A stretch of 64,000 bases of DNA from an uncultured bacterium (GTDB taxonomy: Bacteria > Cyanobacteriota > Vampirovibrionia > Gastranaerophilales > Gastranaerophilaceae). Positions within the stretch are counted from its first letter, which is position 1, and each line of letters begins with the position of its first letter. The notes under the pieces are model-generated. The model had not been told where the DNA came from and made no database searches. It saw only the letters and a list, made by a program, of their open reading frames with translations. The position numbers and the translations under genes were made by a program. Shown one piece after another: positions 51,550 to 62,700 of the stretch. Location: assembly GCA_902797965.1 (NCBI GenBank), contig CADBUY010000003.1, forward strand, positions 1 to 64,000, read 5' to 3'.

Positions 51550-52872
51550 TTATAAGTACATCAATTTAATATACGCAGTGCAGATTAGTAATGAAACACC
51601 AACAACTGCGATACCGTATTTTAAGAATCTCATAAATGCTATCGGATGCCCCTCTGCTGCGGCATTTTCTGAAACAATAACGTTTGCTGCTGCACCAATA
51701 ATAGTAAGGTTTCCGCCCAAGCAGGCACCAAGAGATAAGCACCACCACAGAGGGAATGCGTATTCTGCACTCTTAGCCTGTTCTATAACGCTAAGCATTG
51801 GAGCCATTGTTGCTGTGTAAGGAATATTATCAATAACACCTGATATAATTCCTGATGCCCAGAGAATCAACATTGAAGCAGCTTCCTGTGAACCTTGGGT
51901 TACATTCAATATCCATTCTGCCATTAACTTAATACCGCCTGAAGCTTCAACTCCGCCAATAATGATAAACAAGCCGATAAAGAAGAATATTGTATTCCAT
52001 TCAACATCTCTCAATATATCTGTCGGTTTTTCAAATAACAAAAGTACGCTTGCTCCTAACATTGCGGCAACACATGTCTGAATGTGTGTAATATCGTGTG
52101 TTACAAAGCCAAGAATTACCAAGCCTAATACCAGCATTGAACGAATCATTAAGTTTTTATCTGTAATAGTTTTTGAGTTATCCATATTCGCAACTTCTGC
52201 CATCTTGTCGGCGTCAGCGTGCAGCTTCTTCTTAAATAATAAGGTAAGTATAGTTAGTACAACTATCATAATAACTGCAACAGGAATTGTCAGATTGTAT
52301 AAAAAGTCCATAAATGAAAAGCCTGCTGCACTGCCAATAATAATATTTGGAGGATCTCCAATCAAGGTTGCTGTTCCGCCGATATTTGATGAAAAAATCT
52401 CTGTTAATAAATAAGGAAGCGGATCAATTTCCAGTTTTCTTGCTATAGCAAATGTTATTGGTAAAACAAGAATTACTGTTGTTACGTTGTCCAAAAATGC
52501 ACTCGTAACTGCTGTAAATAAACCTAATGCAATAAGAATTTTTATCGGATGTCCTTTCGTGAACTTCAATAATTCATTTGCAATCCAAGTGAAAACACCG
52601 CTTCTTGTTGAAATATTAACTATAATCATCATTGAAACCAATAAAAATATTACGTTAAAATCTACAAAATTTATAAAATAATGTGGATTTAAACCATCAC
52701 CAATCATTTTATTCTGGCTGACTAAGCCCAGTAATATTGTGATACCGGCTCCTAAAAGTGCAATTGTTACTTTTGGAATTTTCTCCGTTGCAATAAAAAT
52801 GTAAGCTAATATCAATAATCCTGCTGATATAGCAACATTATGAGCCGATACAAAAGCATGTACCATTTCCAT
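51550..52872 (-). CDS. ArsB/NhaD-type (ion transporter superfamily) permease
   Basis: 440 residues, about eleven membrane segments. SAFLDNVTTVILVLPITFAI and GGTATLIGDPPNIIIGSAAG, with a second half GVIDNIPYTATMAPML and LGGNLTIIGAAANVI, are the two duplicated signatures of the ion transporter superfamily (ArsB arsenite, NhaD sodium/proton, SLC13 relatives). The ion cannot be told. No arsenic-resistance genes are adjacent. It stands alone between the glycosyltransferases and pilT. Confidence 0.9.
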   Translation of the reverse strand: MEMVHAFVSAHNVAISAGLLILAYIFIATEKIPKVTIALLGAGITILLGLVSQNKMIGDGLNPHYFINFVDFNVIFLLVSMMIIVNISTRSGVFTWIANELLKFTKGHPIKILIALGLFTAVTSAFLDNVTTVILVLPITFAIARKLEIDPLPYLLTEIFSSNIGGTATLIGDPPNIIIGSAAGFSFMDFLYNLTIPVAVIMIVVLTILTLLFKKKLHADADKMAEVANMDNSKTITDKNLMIRSMLVLGLVILGFVTHDITHIQTCVAAMLGASVLLLFEKPTDILRDVEWNTIFFFIGLFIIIGGVEASGGIKLMAEWILNVTQGSQEAASMLILWASGIISGVIDNIPYTATMAPMLSVIEQAKSAEYAFPLWWCLSLGACLGGNLTIIGAAANVIVSENAAAEGHPIAFMRFLKYGIAVVGVSLLICTAYIKLMYL

Positions 52873-52915
52873 ATCTTTTCTCCTCTTTTGTGTTCATACA
52901 AGTCAAGCATAACAC

Positions 52916-52947
52916 AAAAAAAAGACGACTAAAAGCCGTCTTTTTAT
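52916..52947 (-). terminator. Terminator after pilT
   Basis: On the minus strand AAAAAGACGGC-TTTTA-GTCGTCTTTTTTTT, a stem with one mismatch and a long T run, about 20 bases after the pilT stop. Confidence 0.85.
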
Positions 52948-52968
52948 ATAATAGATTTTATCTTATCT

Positions 52969-54039
52969 TTATGTGTTTTGCAAACCGCGCTTAAATTCTT
53001 CGGGGCGGCTTGAACGAGAAAGAGCATCCTCTAAAGTAACCTTTTTCTTGATATATAAGTCTTTTAATGCCATCTCTAACGTTTGCATACCAAAACCTGA
53101 GTTTGTTTGCATTGTAGAATATATTTGAGCCGCTTTTGCTTCACGAATCAAGTTCGCAATTGCAGGAATTACCAACATTACTTCCTGTGCCATTACACGA
53201 CCTTGTTTTGTACCATCTGCTTGGAGCAACGGCAATAAAGTCTGAGAAAATACTGCAACAAGTGAGTTAGAAAGCTGAACGCGAACTTGTTGTTGTTGTC
53301 CCTCAGGAAATACGTCTATGATACGGTCAATTGTCTGTGAAGCTGAAGACGTGTGCAATGTTCCGAATACCAAGTGACCTGTTTCAGCAGCAGTTAACGC
53401 TAATCTGATTGTGTCTAAGTCACGCATCTCACCTACAAGTATAATATCAGGATCTTCACGAAGAGCGGATTTAAGAGCATTCGCAAAACTTCTTGTATCT
53501 TGGCCCAGTTCTCTCTGGTGAATGATAGAGCGTTTTGACGGGTGAATAAATTCAATAGGGTCTTCAATCGTCAAAATATGCTCCGAACGTGTTTCATTAA
53601 TATAATTAATCATTGCGGCAAGAGTTGTTGATTTACCGGAACCGGTAGGCCCGGTTACCAGAACCAATCCTCTTGGCTTTTCTGCGATTTTTCTTACTGT
53701 TTCTGAAAGACCTAATTCTTTGAAGTTTGGAACCTTAGATGCAATAACACGGAATGCCGCTGCATAGTTTCCTCTGTCTTTATATATATTTACACGAAAA
53801 CGGCTTAGTCCCTGAATGCCGTATGAGAAGTCTAATTCCCAGTCTTGTTCAAGTTTACGTCTTTGTTCTTTGTTTAACATCGGGAAAAGAAGTAATTCGA
53901 CTTCTTCAGGTTTTAATGCAGGAACATCCATTCTCTGCAAGTTTCCGTCTATACGAACAACCGGTGGTAAACCGGCTGAAATATGCAGGTCTGATCCCCT
54001 TTGTTTTACAACTACTTCCAAATATTTTTCAATAAGCAC
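52969..54039 (-). CDS. pilT: Type IV pilus retraction ATPase PilT
   Basis: 356 residues. N-terminal PAS-like domain (GSDLHISAGLPPVVRIDGNL), Walker A GPTGSGKSTT, Asp box TIEDPIEFIH, Walker B DPDIILVGEMRDLDTIRLAL, His box TGHLVFGTLHTSSA and the AIRE-like region (PAIANLIREAKAAQIYSTMQ). A PilT call is favoured over PilB by length and sequence. It powers pilus retraction (twitching, DNA uptake). No other pilus genes are in the window. Confidence 0.95.
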   Translation of the reverse strand: MLIEKYLEVVVKQRGSDLHISAGLPPVVRIDGNLQRMDVPALKPEEVELLLFPMLNKEQRRKLEQDWELDFSYGIQGLSRFRVNIYKDRGNYAAAFRVIASKVPNFKELGLSETVRKIAEKPRGLVLVTGPTGSGKSTTLAAMINYINETRSEHILTIEDPIEFIHPSKRSIIHQRELGQDTRSFANALKSALREDPDIILVGEMRDLDTIRLALTAAETGHLVFGTLHTSSASQTIDRIIDVFPEGQQQQVRVQLSNSLVAVFSQTLLPLLQADGTKQGRVMAQEVMLVIPAIANLIREAKAAQIYSTMQTNSGFGMQTLEMALKDLYIKKKVTLEDALSRSSRPEEFKRGLQNT

Positions 54040-54141
54040 TCTAAATTGCCCTCTTTAATGCACTCTTCTATACTGTAAATTCTATCACAGTATAATTTTT
54101 TTGTAAATAAATGTTTAAGCAAAATCAACGACTTGAAGTAT

Positions 54142-55506
54142 TTATTTTAGTAGATATTCATTAATTGCTTTTGCCGCTTTTTTACCGGCTCCCATTGCAT
54201 TAATAGCATTTGATTCTCCAACCGGTGCAACATCGCCGCCGGCATAAATATGTGGAATAGAAGTTTCTCTTGTTTCTGTGTTGACTGTAAAATAACCTCT
54301 TTTATCCGTATCAAATTCTATCCCGTCAAGTTTAGCGGACTTTTGAATTATCGGGTTAGGACCTGTTCCCAAAGCCACAATGACTGTATCAACATTAAGG
54401 TCAGCATATTCACCGGTTCCGATAGGAGAGCGTCTTCCTGATTCGTCAGGTTCGCCAAGTTCCATAATCTCAAATTTCATACCGTTAACATACCCATCTT
54501 TTTCACAGATTTCTTTTGGTGCACGAAGGAATAAGAATTGTACTCCTTCTTCTTTTGCATGTCTGATTTCTTCAAGACGGGCAGGGAGTTCTGCTTCAGT
54601 TCTACGGTATACTATGTATACTGTTTCAAAACCAACCCTAACCGCAGTTCTTGCTGCATCCATTGCAACATTTCCACCGCCGATTACTGCAACAGATTTT
54701 CCTACTTTAAGCGGTGTTGCAGTCTTATCATCATTAGCTTGCATAAGGTTTACTCTTGTAAGAAACTCATTTGCTGAAAATACTCCGTTAAGATTTTCGC
54801 CCGGAATATTCATCATTTTTGGAAGTCCCGCTCCTGAGCATATAAATATTGCATCAAAACCATCTTCTTCAAGTTGTTTTAATGTTATTGATTTCCCTAC
54901 AATTACATTTTTTTCAAATTTAACGCCCATTTCTTTAAGGGTATCAAGTTCTCGGTCAAGAACTTTTCTTGGGAGTCTGAATGGTGGAATACCATATCTT
55001 AATACGCCGCCAAATTTGTGCAGAGCTTCAAAAATAGTTACGTCATGACCGGCTTTCCTTAAATCAGCAGCTGCAGTAATACCGGCACATCCGGAGCCTA
55101 CAATGGCAACTTTTTTACCGCTTGGTACTATTTCTGTTTTTGGGGCAGTTGTGTTGTCACCGACATATCTTTCTAATGCGCCGATAGCAATTGGTTCGCT
55201 TTTAATACCCAAAATACACTTTCCTTCGCATTGTCTTTCCTGTGGACATACTCTTCCGCATACAGAAGGAAGCATGCTTGTTTGACGAATGATATCCCCT
55301 GCTTCTTTCAGATTGTCTTCTTTTATTGCTTTTATAAAATTAGGAATCTGAATATTTACAGGACAACCTTTAACGCATTGCGGATTTTTGCAATTTAAAC
55401 ATCTTGAAGCTTCAAGTTTTGCCTGCTCAGGTGTAAGATTTTCTTCTACAGCATTAAAATTGGTTCTTCTTTCTATTCTGTCTTGTTCCACAGGTCTTTG
55501 GCGCAT
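54142..55506 (-). CDS. NADPH-dependent glutamate synthase small subunit-like oxidoreductase (GltD/GltA-NfnL type)
   Basis: 454 residues. N-terminal iron-sulfur region with CLNCKNPQCVKGCP and CGRVCPQERQCEGKC, then FAD-binding GSGCAGITAAADLRKAGHDV and NADPH-binding AVIGGGNVAMDAARTAVRVG, ending in IYAGGDVAPVGESNAINAMG. This is the homotetrameric glutamate synthase/NfnL family; without a large GltB subunit or a ferredoxin-NADP reductase partner beside it, the choice between glutamate synthase and an Nfn-type bifurcating subunit is open. Divergent from wecB. Confidence 0.88.
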   Translation of the reverse strand: MRQRPVEQDRIERRTNFNAVEENLTPEQAKLEASRCLNCKNPQCVKGCPVNIQIPNFIKAIKEDNLKEAGDIIRQTSMLPSVCGRVCPQERQCEGKCILGIKSEPIAIGALERYVGDNTTAPKTEIVPSGKKVAIVGSGCAGITAAADLRKAGHDVTIFEALHKFGGVLRYGIPPFRLPRKVLDRELDTLKEMGVKFEKNVIVGKSITLKQLEEDGFDAIFICSGAGLPKMMNIPGENLNGVFSANEFLTRVNLMQANDDKTATPLKVGKSVAVIGGGNVAMDAARTAVRVGFETVYIVYRRTEAELPARLEEIRHAKEEGVQFLFLRAPKEICEKDGYVNGMKFEIMELGEPDESGRRSPIGTGEYADLNVDTVIVALGTGPNPIIQKSAKLDGIEFDTDKRGYFTVNTETRETSIPHIYAGGDVAPVGESNAINAMGAGKKAAKAINEYLLK

Positions 55507-55573
55507 AATTTTATCTCCCTCTTAAATCAATTTATATAATATCAAAAAAAATATTTATTGTATAATAAAATTT

Positions 55574-56689
55574 ATGAAGAATGTAGCTTTTGTATTCGGC
55601 ACACGTCCGGAAATTATAAAATTGGCTCCTGTAATACTTGAATTAAGGAAGTATCAGCAGGATTATAACGTGATTATTATAAATACAGAACAACAAAAAG
55701 AGTTGTCTAATCAGACTCTTAAATATTTTGGACTAAAAGCTGACTATAACCTCGATTGTATGAGAGAAAATCAGTCACTTTCATCAGTTCAGTCAAGAAT
55801 TTTAACTTCATTAGATGAAGTTTATAATAAAAATTCTATTGATGCTACCATTGTTCAGGGAGATACAATGACGGTTTTATGTGGGGCATTAACAAGTTTT
55901 TATCATAAAATTCCTGTATTCCATGTTGAAGCAGGACTCCGTTCTTATGATATATTTGAACCATTTCCGGAAGAAGTTATGAGGCAGATGACATCCAGAG
56001 TTGCGGATTTACATTTTGCACCTACAGAGGTCAATAAAGAAGCTTTATTAAAAGAAAATATTGATATAAATAAAATCCACGTTGTTGGTAATACTGTTAT
56101 TGACGCTCTTTTCTGTTTGTCAGATGAAGTTGTTGAACAATCAAGAAAATTTTATGAGGAAAAAGGGGTAAATATTGACGACAAGTTGGTCTTGATAACA
56201 GCACACAGACGTGAAAATCATGGTGAGAGAATTGACAGAATTATTGATGCAATATCATTTTTGGCAGAAAAATATTCTGATCATACTTTTGTTATTCCTG
56301 TTCATCCTAATCCGAATGTGCATGACAAAATTCATTCAAGGCTTGGTGAATTTAAAAATATCCACCTGCTGACTCCCCTAGATTATCCGAATTTGGTTTA
56401 TTTGATGAAGCATGCAAAACTTATATTAACGGATTCCGGCGGAATACAGGAGGAAGCACCTTCTTTTGCCTGCCCAACTCTTGTAATGAGATATGAAACC
56501 GAACGAAAAGAAGGAATAGATGCCGGTGTTTCCAAGCTTGTCGGAGCCGATTATGACAAAATTGTATGTGAGAGTGAAAAGGTCTTGGCTTCTTCTAAAT
56601 CAGATACAAGATTAAAAGCTCAAAATCCTTATGGCGACGGAACTTCGTCAAAGAAAATAGAAAATATTATAAGACAATTTTTTGCTTAG
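55574..56689 (+). CDS. wecB: UDP-N-acetylglucosamine 2-epimerase (non-hydrolysing)
   Basis: 371 residues. VAFVFGTRPEIIKLAPVI, VQGDTMTVLCGAL, FHVEAGLRSYDIFEPFPEE, LITAHRRENHGERI and LTDSGGIQEEAPSFACPTLV are all hallmarks, with catalytic Asp, Glu and His present. It makes UDP-ManNAc for surface polysaccharides. No Shine-Dalgarno is seen; TATAAT (55561-55566) ends seven bases before the ATG, so the mRNA may be leaderless. Confidence 0.96.
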   Translation: MKNVAFVFGTRPEIIKLAPVILELRKYQQDYNVIIINTEQQKELSNQTLKYFGLKADYNLDCMRENQSLSSVQSRILTSLDEVYNKNSIDATIVQGDTMTVLCGALTSFYHKIPVFHVEAGLRSYDIFEPFPEEVMRQMTSRVADLHFAPTEVNKEALLKENIDINKIHVVGNTVIDALFCLSDEVVEQSRKFYEEKGVNIDDKLVLITAHRRENHGERIDRIIDAISFLAEKYSDHTFVIPVHPNPNVHDKIHSRLGEFKNIHLLTPLDYPNLVYLMKHAKLILTDSGGIQEEAPSFACPTLVMRYETERKEGIDAGVSKLVGADYDKIVCESEKVLASSKSDTRLKAQNPYGDGTSSKKIENIIRQFFA

Positions 56690-56726
56690 TCGGCGAACTA
56701 TGTGTTAATTCAATTGTCAAATTATT

Positions 56727-58271
56727 CTATTCTTCGTGGTATTCTTTTTCTGTATTTACTTCCCACAAAATATTTTTATCTGTTCCGTTTTTGATACAGT
56801 TTACAGCTTCTATTCCGCTTAGCATTGAGTGATCCATATTGTTGTACTTATGCTGTCCGTTTCTTCCGATGCAGTATAGATTGTCAAATTGTTTCAAATA
56901 ATTTTTAACAGTATCAAATTCTGAATACACCCCAAAATATGCAGGATATGCTTTTTTAACTTTAACTATAACTTTATCCAATATATGTTTTTCTTCTGTT
57001 AAGTCCAGCTTAATTATATCTTCCAGCGCAATTTTATACATGTCATCTTCTGTTTTAGACCAAAGTTCATCGCCTTCAGTTGCAAAATATTCCAAGCTTA
57101 TAAAGACTTTATTTTGAAAATCTTGAACCAAGTATGGTGACCAATTATTCATGATTTGCAATCTACCTGCGGTTAAATCATCATCTTGCAAGTATATCCA
57201 AGAATCCGGACAGATATTGTTGATTGTTTTTGTTTTAGTGTTGTTTTTAAGATTAAATTTGTCCAAATAAAATCCTGTTAAAATATAATCACGATACGGA
57301 AGATTTTGTGCAATATTTTTAACCTCATAAGGAACTTGTTCAAGTCCTGATATAAGATCTTTTACCGGCATGGATGAGAATACATAATCTGCATTAAGGA
57401 AGTATTCTTCACCATAACCGCCAATAATCTTGACTTCGTTTATTTTGTTTGGATTATTTTTAAACCCTATGACTCTGGAATTATAACGAATTTCTCCTCC
57501 CATTTGAACAATTTTTTCAGCCATAATATTCCAAAGTTGACCGCATCCGTACTTGGGATAGAAAAATTCATCAATTAATGACGTTTCCTTTTTCTTGTTT
57601 GAAATCAGATGCAGCGGAGATAAAATTGCATTAATTATTGCTTTAGATAGCGATAAACCTTTAATTCTCTGTTCACCCCATTCTTTGGATATTTGGCGCG
57701 GGTGTAAACCCCAAACTTTTTGAGTATATTTTTCAAAGAATGTTTTGTAAAGAACTAACCCGAAACGATTAATCATAAAATCTTCTAATGATTTTTCTTT
57801 CCTCTTTATAAAACAAGATTTTATATAACTAAATCCTGCTTTTGCAGTTCTTATTATTCCCATATTTAGAATGGTTTTTAAGCTAAGTGAAATTGGATAG
57901 TTAAAAAATTTTTTTAAATAATAAATTCTTGAAAGTCGTTTTCGTTTTAACATAACAATATCTTTTTCATCAGGATCAGGTCCGTTTTCTGATACTGTAA
58001 TACTGCGACCCAAAATTTTATCATCAATTGGAGGTTTGCCTTGAAGCGGCATTAACTCTTCCCATAAATCTAAAATTTTTTGGCTTTTTGAAAAAAGTCT
58101 ATGACCACCTAAATCAATACCATTTCCGTTATAAAAAACTGTTCTTGCAATACCGCCAACACAATCAAGTTCTTCTATTATAATTGGTTTAATATCAGTC
58201 TCTTTTAATAAAGTATATGCAGTTGTTAATCCAGCCGGTCCGGCTCCAATTATTATAGCTTTTTTAGACAT
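56727..58271 (-). CDS. FAD-dependent UDP-galactopyranose-mutase/amine-oxidase-like flavoprotein
   Basis: 514 residues. Rossmann dinucleotide motif [46 protein letters not shown], and a C-terminal FAD contact ([20 protein letters not shown]). The GGHRLFSKS and W-E-L-M segment resemble sugar-modifying flavoproteins often encoded in polysaccharide loci and also phytoene/protoporphyrinogen oxidases. The substrate is unknown; neighbours (wecB, GT-C-like protein) suggest a sugar or lipid-linked sugar. Four bases after the membrane protein gene, so they are co-expressed. Confidence 0.8.
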   Translation of the reverse strand: MSKKAIIIGAGPAGLTTAYTLLKETDIKPIIIEELDCVGGIARTVFYNGNGIDLGGHRLFSKSQKILDLWEELMPLQGKPPIDDKILGRSITVSENGPDPDEKDIVMLKRKRLSRIYYLKKFFNYPISLSLKTILNMGIIRTAKAGFSYIKSCFIKRKEKSLEDFMINRFGLVLYKTFFEKYTQKVWGLHPRQISKEWGEQRIKGLSLSKAIINAILSPLHLISNKKKETSLIDEFFYPKYGCGQLWNIMAEKIVQMGGEIRYNSRVIGFKNNPNKINEVKIIGGYGEEYFLNADYVFSSMPVKDLISGLEQVPYEVKNIAQNLPYRDYILTGFYLDKFNLKNNTKTKTINNICPDSWIYLQDDDLTAGRLQIMNNWSPYLVQDFQNKVFISLEYFATEGDELWSKTEDDMYKIALEDIIKLDLTEEKHILDKVIVKVKKAYPAYFGVYSEFDTVKNYLKQFDNLYCIGRNGQHKYNNMDHSMLSGIEAVNCIKNGTDKNILWEVNTEKEYHEE

Positions 58272-58275
58272 TATC

Positions 58276-59637
58276 TTACTCCTTTACTTGAGAGCCTTTT
58301 GGAAATTCATAAATTTTAAACTCTTTATCAAATTGTTTACTGTTTATGCTAGGTGCAATAAACAAATATGTGTTTTTATTTTTGTCATATAAATATGGCA
58401 TTAAATCTTTATGTGAAATGCAATTATGGGTATCAAAAGTATCCCAATTTAAAGGTTTTTTATTGCAAGCATTAAATATTTCAATATCATTTTTTAGGTA
58501 AGGTATTATTAATGCTTCTCTTTCATATAAAAATATGCGGCAATTTCTGTATTGAGGTTCATTATTAAGTGTATATGTCAAGTTTTTTGCTTTCATCATG
58601 TGTCCGTAATATATATCTTTTAGGTCTTGTTTCAATGGTATAAACATCAAAATAATAAGCATAAGGCTTATAAAATCAATTTTCAATTTAAAGATAGAAA
58701 TTTGTTCAATTTCTTGATATTTATCAAAATATATCCATAAAAACAGAATTAAATATATAAATATAAAAATAAAATGATGTGGACCTCCCGGATAAAAGAA
58801 GGCAAAAATCGACAGCATTAATACATCGGTATAAATTATTAAAGAATGCTCTTTTTTTATTTGCGTTTTTGTAAAAATTAATAATATGGATGCTAAGTAA
58901 AGTATTAATCTTAGGATAGGAACTAAAAAAAAGTGTGTTATGTTAGTCAGTCTTTTCGTTACTGTAAAATAATGATTTGATGCTTCTGTTCCAAATTCCC
59001 CAATAAAAGGGAATATGAATAATAATGCAGATAAAACAAGTATAGATATAGAAATAATTTTTGTTTTTTTATTTAGATTGCTTTGTATTAATTCCAGAAA
59101 ATAAATTAATCCGAACCAGCTTGCTCCAATCCCGCACATCATGTTTAAATTAAGGGTTAACGCTACAAGTGTTGGGTATAAAAAAGGATGTTCAAGTTTA
59201 TTTTTATACAAAGATGCAAGCAAAAACAGAAAAAGAATACCCAATGAATATCCTCTGGCAACTATAGGAAAATAAATCACAAACATACAGGAAAAAGTTA
59301 TTCCAAGTTTTATGTATTTATTAAACGGCGACATTTTCCACATTACTATGATTGCTGATAAACAGGTTATGTAGTTTATAATTAGCATCGGGTATGGATA
59401 GTGCCAATTAGTTTTTGCAAATGGCATAAGAATCAGAAACCAGAGCAAAGGATGTCCCTCTACACTAACGATATCTATCCAGTTATTCCAATTCATAAAG
59501 TATGCTTGTATATAAGCATGAGCCTCGTCCCCCCAAGGTATATGGTTTAGCATAAAAGGGAAAGTTATTAATATATACAGACCAATAGAGAAAATAAACA
59601 ACTTATTTTTTGTTAAAAACTCTTTTATGTGTATCAT
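58276..59637 (-). CDS. Polytopic membrane protein, GT-C / GT39-like glycosyltransferase candidate
   Basis: About 453 residues from ATG 59637, preceded by GAGGGAG; ATG 59667 lacks a site. About ten to twelve membrane segments. An early periplasmic loop carries [11 protein letters not shown], with the Asp-Glu pair expected in GT-C enzymes, and EGHPLLW follows. The C-terminal 100 residues are soluble and periplasmic-type. GT-C enzymes use polyprenyl-phosphate sugars outside the membrane; this is the likely role but unproven. Confidence 0.72.
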   Translation of the reverse strand: MIHIKEFLTKNKLFIFSIGLYILITFPFMLNHIPWGDEAHAYIQAYFMNWNNWIDIVSVEGHPLLWFLILMPFAKTNWHYPYPMLIINYITCLSAIIVMWKMSPFNKYIKLGITFSCMFVIYFPIVARGYSLGILFLFLLASLYKNKLEHPFLYPTLVALTLNLNMMCGIGASWFGLIYFLELIQSNLNKKTKIISISILVLSALLFIFPFIGEFGTEASNHYFTVTKRLTNITHFFLVPILRLILYLASILLIFTKTQIKKEHSLIIYTDVLMLSIFAFFYPGGPHHFIFIFIYLILFLWIYFDKYQEIEQISIFKLKIDFISLMLIILMFIPLKQDLKDIYYGHMMKAKNLTYTLNNEPQYRNCRIFLYEREALIIPYLKNDIEIFNACNKKPLNWDTFDTHNCISHKDLMPYLYDKNKNTYLFIAPSINSKQFDKEFKIYEFPKGSQVKE

Positions 59638-59714
59638 ACAACTCCCTCTATTGCTATATAATATCATAAATATTGTATATATAATAGTGGAATTAAGTAT
59701 TTACTGCATATAAT

Positions 59715-62700
59715 TTACCAGAGAATTATAGTTCCGTTGCAATTATCTCTGCATAATCTTAAAAACTCAGGATTTTTCTGTAGTTCTTCTATATTTTTCA
59801 AAGAAGCACCGCCTGCAATTACATTGCAGTCAATTAATGTTTCTTCATTGTGTGCTTCGTAATTGTCATGTTTTTGTTTTTCAATCAAAACTTCTTGTGC
59901 AGCGAGTAAACCGTCAACTAAGTCTTGTCGTTTGATAGTGACGCTGCCTAAATTTAAATCTTGAAGTTGGCTTTCAATATATTGTTTGTTCCTTGCATAG
60001 CGCATTATTATGCCGTATTGGTGGTCATTCAGTTTGATACCTCTTTGTTCCATAATTTTTAAAAATTCTTTTTTAAAGAAGTTGCGGCTCTTTTCAAAAT
60101 GACTGCCAAATAATTCTTCTTCTAAGTTGCTTAGGTTCTTTCTTGTTCCTGTTCCGGCGTTTTTATAATATGCAACACCAAGGTTTGCATTATTGCCTTC
60201 CATAATGCAAGAAAAGTTTCTTCCGCTATATGCAGATGTGTGTGCAGGATTTATTAAAGAAAGACTCTGTACTGAAAAACGTGACGGATTATCTCCAAGA
60301 ATTTTTGTTGTGGTAAATTTACCCCATTCACCATCACCAAATCTGTGAACGAGAAGTTTTAGGTCTTTCAACTTTATGTGGCTGAAACCGTATTGATACA
60401 TGTCGGTTTCAGGGTCTAAATCATTAAGGTTCAATATCCTGAATTGTTCAATTTTTCCGTCAAGTTCAATATTAACAAGCGGGAACCCTCTGCGAGGAAC
60501 AACTTTTCCGTCTGAACCGATATGTTCGGCAACTTCTACCCATTTAGACGGAGTTACAACGGCACTCGATTCTTCAATTTGAGTAACTTTTGCCTGAATA
60601 TTATCCATAATTGAATTAAACTTTTTATAAGCACTTGCTTCGTTTGAAACTTCTTTCGGGAAGTTTCTGCTCATTCTTGAGGTAAAGTAACCTTCGTGAA
60701 CACTTTCTAAATCAGACTGTGCCATAATTCTTGCAATAGTGAAATCTGATGTTGTTCTGAACATTGATGCAACTGTATTTTCTTGGATAGCACCTGTGCA
60801 TAGCTGCTCAAACCAGTGGTGATTATTTACTATATTTATAATTCTGTTTTTAACTCGTTTTGGAAGATTAAATCTGTCCAATATTGAGTAAACGTATTCG
60901 GCTGAACGCTCTGCGTGTCCTTCATCTTTTCCGCTCATGTGCATTTTCCCGATATCATGGAGAAGAGCTGAAAATTTAAGTACCATTTTGCTTTCATCGT
61001 CAAGCAGCTTGAAACCGTCTTTGTCTACAGCATCATAAAGCGGATTATTTAAAGATTTTTGCAGAACATTCAGAATGTGAATGTCAAGAGAATATTGATG
61101 ACCTCCATGTTGCGGCTTGCCAAAATAAGGCGCAAATTCAGGAACCCCTTGGAGAATGCTATTTACAAAATCTCTGACTTCTTGCGGAACATTAGCGTTA
61201 TCTGCAACTCTATTATGGATAGTGAATCTTTCTATTTCTGCTTTAATTTTATCTGCAACCGCTTTTTGTTCAGGTGTAAGTTGAAGTTTATCGGAACTTT
61301 GTGTATTTAATAAGCCTTCAAAACCGTTTTCAGTTTGAATATATCCAAAAGTCCCTGCAATATCAGGTATTTCTTTAAAGTCTGTTACGGTTTTGCCCTG
61401 TGCTTCAATAATCAGGTCAACAATGTTTTGGCTTCCTTCTTCAAGTTTTTCCAAGTTTTCATAGAATTTTTGTAAGTATGCTTTTCTCCTAATCATTGTT
61501 TCAGCTAATTTGGTGTCGCGTGATGGTGATTGCATAATCGTTTGATATATAGTTGCATCAGGGATATCAATAACACGTTTAATAGAATTTAACACGTCTT
61601 GTTTTGTCATCTTAGAATAGAATGAATTGTGTTCAATCAGAGATAATAGTTCAATTACAGTTCCGTTGAGATCACTCTTTATTGTGCCTCTTGCATGATA
61701 GTGCATTGAACCGCCAACATCACTTTTAATTATTTTTCCATTGTCATACAATTGAGTATTATCGTTACAGGGAGCATCCCAGTTAGCAAGCCAAGCATCA
61801 ACAGCAAAACTTTCAAACATCAGTCTTGTTTCAGCATCATTTGCATAACTCCAATTGCGTGGTTGCATGTCAGGAACGTATTCACTTGCCATTCCTATAA
61901 CTTCACCATTTTTATCCAAGATATAGTGTTCGTTTGGAGCATCAATTCCTGCAGCACGATACAAGCGGGAAGCAATAACTTCTTCAACACTCTGTCCTAA
62001 TTTGTCTGATGTCGGAGTTTTTACATAGAATAGTTTACCATCTATTAAATAGAAATCTCCGGGGTTAGAGCCGTTTGTTTTAGAACCTCTAAAACGAACC
62101 CCATGACATTTTTTGCCATCCAAAATAATTTCTTCATCTTGTGTGCGGTTATGATATTGGTATGAAAATTCTTCTATTTTTTGTTTAACTTTGTCTTGTG
62201 CTTCTTCTGATAACTCTAAATCAGGGATCTGTCTTCTTTCAACAGAAGTGAATCCTCTTAATTTATCACTTTCGCCAGATGTGTATTCAGTAATCAGACG
62301 ACTCATATTTTGCATAAATTCTTCTCTTGTGTATTGGAGAGGAATGCCTTGATATATTTCCCTCGCCCCTTTGGTGAGGGGGTTAGGGGGTGGGGTAAAT
62401 TGTGTCAAATCCATCCTTCTTATGATTTCGTCAGCGTCACCGTTATTAGCCAAGGCTTTCAGTGTTCCGATTTCGTTACCTTTTTGAACTCCGATTATCG
62501 GGTGTTTTACATCAATGGCTTTTTGTAGTTTTTGAATTTTATCATATATATCAATACCATCTGCTTGAAGCAGTTTGATGTCTTCACTGCCAACAAGGTT
62601 CAATATTTCAAGGGCATCAATATTTTGGGTTATGTTATCTGATAGAGTGTCTGATGTAAGTATTTCAACACATTTTTCCGCTTTTAAGCCTTGCTGTTGA

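Noticed and set aside
51550..52872. Arsenite efflux pump ArsB as a firm call
   Set aside because: The fold is shared by NhaD and SLC13 transporters and no arsR/arsC genes are adjacent, so only the superfamily is claimed.
54142..55506. Firm assignment as glutamate synthase GltD
   Set aside because: No large subunit beside it; the homotetrameric and NfnL-type proteins look the same at this level.
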